Shown here piece by piece: positions 61,180 through 64,000 of a stretch of DNA of 64,000 nucleotides (position 1 is the stretch's first letter; the number at the start of each line of letters is the position of its first letter). Below the pieces are notes generated by a model that saw nothing but the letters and a program-made list of their open reading frames with translations, was not told the origin of the DNA and did no database searches. The DNA lies in contig JAHJHL010000159.1 in NCBI GenBank assembly GCA_018823905.1, forward strand, positions 1-64,000. Reading direction: 5' to 3'. The position numbers and the translations under genes were made by a program. Origin of the DNA: Alphaproteobacteria bacterium. Lineage in GTDB: Bacteria; Pseudomonadota; Alphaproteobacteria; Sphingomonadales; Sphingomonadaceae.

Positions 61180-62279
61180 GCTTCTTCCATCCAGCTGACA
61201 ATCGGGCGGCCGGCGCGCCGCTCTGCATAGGCCTGCACCAATTGCACCGCGTGGACCACCAGCGAGATGATCGTCCACCAGGCGACTGCGATCAGCCCGA
61301 TGTCGGGGCGTCCGGCGAGGGTAGCGAAGAACAGGATCGCGATATTCGGGTTGCGCCGCGCCGTGATCAGGCGGAACTGGCTGTCGAAGCGGCGCCAGAC
61401 ATGGACGTCCATGCCGAAATCCTTGATGAACATCCCTTCGATCACGCGCTGGAGCACATAGCCCGCGACGACCGCGATCATCACCAGCAGAAAGGTTTGA
61501 TCGGAGAGCGCCAAGCCCCAAGTACCAAGGCCGACACCCCAGAAATACCACCAGAAGGGCGGGTGAACCAGATCGACGCCATGGTCGGCGACATTACCCC
61601 ATTTCGACGAAGTGATCGTGCAGCGCGCCAGCTTTCCGTCGACGGTGTCGAACACCATGAAGATGAAGGCGGCGAGCATTCCGGTCCAGTAATGGCCGTA
61701 GGCGAAGAGATAGGTCGCATAAATGCAAAGCGCCGCGCCGATCGCGGTGACCATGTTTGGGGTCATCCCGATGCTTGCGGCGATCCGCGTCAGCCACAAC
61801 GCCAGTTCGGGCCACAAATATTTGGTCAGCAGATCGGTGACGCCTTTGTACGCCCCGAAATAGCTTTTACGCTCGATTTCGCGCCGCGTGTCGGGGGTCA
61901 GCCGCTGGATGAAGGGGCATTCGAGCTTGCGCAGCTGGCGGTTATAGATTTGCGGATTGTCGCGGTAGTCGATGATCGTCAGCGCGTCGCGGTGCGCTGC
62001 GATATTATCGGGGGTCATGCCGCCGGTCAGATGCGCCATGACCAGCGCGTCGCCGTCCATCACCACCGTGCCCGGCAGGGTGACGATATGGCGCAGCCAC
62101 ACCGGATCGAAGACATAGTCGAGATTGACGTATAATTGCGCGCCCGACGGCGGCACGGTTTCAGGGAAGCCTTCCGCACGGGCCATTCGGCGCAGCCGTT
62201 CGGCGTTCGTCATGCCCCACAGCAAAGTCGGATTGTCGCCGATCGGCGTCAGGGCGGGCAGCGTCGTTGGTTCGCTCAT
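61176..62279 (-). CDS. CDP-alcohol phosphatidyltransferase family protein with extra N-terminal domain
   Basis: The 367-residue membrane protein has the complete family motif D211-x2-DG-x2-AR-x8-G-x3-D-x3-D236 in the C-terminal domain of about six helices. It transfers a phospho-alcohol from or to a CDP-activated partner. The first roughly 150 residues are soluble and have segments such as AQLYVNLDYVFDP and LPGTVVMDGDALVMAHL, reminiscent of a degenerate nucleotidyltransferase domain as in IPCT-DIPPS fusions. Coupled on both sides by overlaps. Confidence 0.87.
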   Translation of the reverse strand: MSEPTTLPALTPIGDNPTLLWGMTNAERLRRMARAEGFPETVPPSGAQLYVNLDYVFDPVWLRHIVTLPGTVVMDGDALVMAHLTGGMTPDNIAAHRDALTIIDYRDNPQIYNRQLRKLECPFIQRLTPDTRREIERKSYFGAYKGVTDLLTKYLWPELALWLTRIAASIGMTPNMVTAIGAALCIYATYLFAYGHYWTGMLAAFIFMVFDTVDGKLARCTITSSKWGNVADHGVDLVHPPFWWYFWGVGLGTWGLALSDQTFLLVMIAVVAGYVLQRVIEGMFIKDFGMDVHVWRRFDSQFRLITARRNPNIAILFFATLAGRPDIGLIAVAWWTIISLVVHAVQLVQAYAERRAGRPIVSWMEEA

Positions 62280-63415
62280 CCGCCGCTCTTATCCGCTGCC
62301 GCGTCCTTTGCAAGGAAGCGCGCGATCGCTTCGGCCCCGCGCCGTGCCGCGCCCGCGGGGTCGCCGCCAATCGATTCAGCCAGCCGTTCGCGCTGCGCGT
62401 CGATATAGCGCGGATGATGCGCAGTGGCCTGATCGAGCGCGTCAGGGAGGTCGGAGATATCGTCGATCACGTCGCCAAGCGTCCAGAACAGATAGTCAGG
62501 ATCACCTTCCCAATCGACTTCATGCGCGTTGAGGAACAGGCATGGGCGCGGGGTCGACAGAAATTCATACACCTGGCTGCTGACATCGCCGAGATAGATG
62601 TCGGCGCCGCTGGTATAGCTCATGTCGAACAGGCGATCGGAGCCGAGGTCGATCAAAATCTTGCCCGGGACGGCGAATGCCTTCACCGCGGCGCGGTCGG
62701 CATCGCTGGCTTCGGCGAACAGGCGGATATGCGGTGCGACGACCAGATTGTAGCGATCCTGCGCCGCGAACCAATCGATGATGTCGCGTCCGAAACAATC
62801 CCACGACGACAATCCGCGGTGGAAATGCGGCGCATAAAGGACGGTTGGGCGACCATTGTCGAACAGCGGTGCGCGCGTCTTGTCCAGCCGCGCCATCAGG
62901 TCCAGCTTCACATAGCCGTTCAGGGCGTAATGGCCCGCTCGGATCGTCCCAGCCTCGAGCAGTCGCTGCTCGCTCTTTTCCCCCGCGACCAGCACAAAAT
63001 CGAAATGCCGATCGCGCGGGTCGAGCATGATCGCCCGGTCGCCCGCGCCATGCGGGGTAAAGATCAGCCGCGTCCGGCGCGGCAGGAAGTGGCGGATTGC
63101 CGTCGTTGTCCGCTCGGGGACGACGATCGCATCGAACTGGCGCAGATAACGCAGCGCGCCGAACAGGATCGGCAGGCGCGGATGGCGAATGATCGCGCGG
63201 GCGCGCAGCCAGCGGCTGATCCCGCGCTGGCCGAGCAGCCCGATCCGCGGCGCAAAGCCCGGATAGGCCGCCGCCACCTGCTCGACCACCGGCAGATGTG
63301 CGGCGCTCGCCACCGCGACCTCAACGTCGGAACCGGTCGCTGCCATCTCGGCGGCAATGGGCAGCGCGTGGAAAATCTGGTGCGGTTCGCCGATAAACAG
63401 GAAGAGAATTCGCAT
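62276..63415 (-). CDS. CDP-glycerol glycerophosphotransferase family protein (TagB/TagF-like)
   Basis: The 379-residue protein resembles the TagB/TagF GT-B-type polymerases of wall teichoic acid (TPHGAGDRAIMLDPR, YAPHFHRGLSSWDC, TSGADIYLGDVSSQVYEF). It would transfer a phosphoglycerol or similar unit from a CDP donor. Membership in an otherwise Gram-negative locus suggests capsule or phospho-polyol modification, as seen in several capsule clusters. It overlaps the CDP-alcohol gene and the HAD gene by short stretches. Confidence 0.85.
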   Translation of the reverse strand: MRILFLFIGEPHQIFHALPIAAEMAATGSDVEVAVASAAHLPVVEQVAAAYPGFAPRIGLLGQRGISRWLRARAIIRHPRLPILFGALRYLRQFDAIVVPERTTTAIRHFLPRRTRLIFTPHGAGDRAIMLDPRDRHFDFVLVAGEKSEQRLLEAGTIRAGHYALNGYVKLDLMARLDKTRAPLFDNGRPTVLYAPHFHRGLSSWDCFGRDIIDWFAAQDRYNLVVAPHIRLFAEASDADRAAVKAFAVPGKILIDLGSDRLFDMSYTSGADIYLGDVSSQVYEFLSTPRPCLFLNAHEVDWEGDPDYLFWTLGDVIDDISDLPDALDQATAHHPRYIDAQRERLAESIGGDPAGAARRGAEAIARFLAKDAAADKSGG

Positions 63416-64000
63416 TATCGAACCTTGGCGGCGGCGCCTGCCGTCGTTTCTTCAAAATCGGTCGTCTGCCAGCCGTGCTGTGTCGCCAGCCGGACAAATT
63501 TGTCGCCGCGTCCGACGAGCCAGGCTTCATCGGCGAGAGCGAAGGTCGGCGCATCGCTGATATGGTCTGAATAGGCGCGGATATGCGCGGTGCCGGGCGC
63601 GTGGGTGCTCAGCCATTCGGCTACCCGCCGCGCCTTTTCGGCGCCGTAGCAATTGGGTCCGTCGAGCATCGGCAACCAATTGCCGTCGGCGTCGCGCTGG
63701 TGGCGCGAGGCGACGATCGCGTCGAAGCCGAGCGCATCAGCAATTGCGCCTGCGTAAAATTCGGGCGCCGCGGTGGCCATCAACAGCTGGTATCCCTCGG
63801 CCCGGTCGCGCGCGATGCTGGCCTGCGCGCCTGGCGGCACATCGCGCTGCACGCGCCAGGCGGCGAAATGCGCGGCAAGCCCTGAAGCGCGTGCGGGGGT
63901 CAGATGCGGTCCGAGCATCAGGCGGATCGCGCTAGGTTTGAACCGGTCGCGGCCATAGAGACGTAGCGCATAGCCGATCATCAGTGCGGCGAGCGCAGGC
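63415..64000 (-). CDS. HAD-family phosphatase, partial (5' end beyond window)
   Basis: About 190 C-terminal residues are visible and the frame stays open to the window edge, so the N-terminal DxDxT motif is not present here. The visible part resembles phosphoserine-phosphatase-like HAD-IB hydrolases (LLMATAAPEFYAGAIADALGFD, RAYSDHISDAPTFALADE). It would dephosphorylate a small alcohol phosphate. Its stop overlaps the start region of the TagB/F-like gene. Confidence 0.8.
   Translation of the reverse strand, partial: PALAALMIGYALRLYGRDRFKPSAIRLMLGPHLTPARASGLAAHFAAWRVQRDVPPGAQASIARDRAEGYQLLMATAAPEFYAGAIADALGFDAIVASRHQRDADGNWLPMLDGPNCYGAEKARRVAEWLSTHAPGTAHIRAYSDHISDAPTFALADEAWLVGRGDKFVRLATQHGWQTTDFEETTAGAAAKVR

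Overview
This 64 kb window is GC-rich chromosomal DNA from an alphaproteobacterium, most likely a sphingomonad (Sphingomonadaceae, Sphingopyxis-like). Nearly all genes encode housekeeping or family-typical proteins. The lineage assignment rests on gene order and protein character (an Anbu peptidase cassette, SoxR with an Fe-S cluster motif, exosortase-A-associated glycan genes, short structured intergenic repeats) and is inference, not a database match. I see no prophage, insertion sequence, transposase, CRISPR array or rRNA. One tRNA (Arg, CCT) is present. No gap between genes exceeds 300 bases, and the larger gaps are mostly filled by inverted repeats.

Layout. 1-1690: end of secA and a TauE/SafE permease. 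1838-5795: four-gene Anbu cassette (ATP-grasp, alpha-E, transglutaminase-like, Anbu peptidase). 5842-12824: serine hydrolase, acetyl-CoA synthetase, an aldehyde dehydrogenase and a beta-propeller lipoprotein. 12905-16056: thiolase-like and crotonase genes behind a perfect palindromic operator candidate, then a small transaldolase. 16269-22154: radA-cvpA-NifU-like-KefB run, then aroK-aroB. 22282-27677: periplasmic protein, XerD-type recombinase, accA and an M48 protease with LysM. 27772-28247: two tiny Flp pilin genes. 28313-31361: mutT, methyltransferase, ComF, grxC, DUF1178 and the tRNA. 31473-35108: soxR with a divergent VOC gene, then a monooxygenase, a carboxymuconolactone decarboxylase-like protein, thiolase and MaoC. 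35203-37451: MscS channel and topoisomerase IB. 37489-41181: exosortase-A-associated O-ligase and glycosyltransferase, divergent, with a 51-residue ORF and a membrane protein. 41193-42575: two small unknown genes divergent from an S24/LexA-like repressor across an array of TAGGA boxes. 42737-45349: lipoprotein, soluble chemoreceptor, aquaporin. 45539-48740: galU and a YfiR-YfiN-YfiB cyclic-di-GMP module. 48881-53576: msrA, M48 protease, ctaA, unknown protein, rplM-rpsI. 53724-59220: DJ-1/PfpI protein, phosphotransferase pair, phosphoesterase, diacylglycerol-kinase-like protein, esterase. 59217-64000: tightly overlapping genes that look like a pathway putting a CDP-activated alcohol headgroup on a lipid or polymer.

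The stretches most worth follow-up are the S24 repressor cassette and its operator array, the CDP-alcohol locus, the palindrome before the crotonase gene, the orphan Flp pilins and the Anbu cassette. The Anbu cassette is a known conserved neighbourhood of unresolved function. Starts were chosen from ribosome-binding sites and overlaps. Long antisense reading frames are frequent because of the strong GC bias at third codon positions and were discarded.
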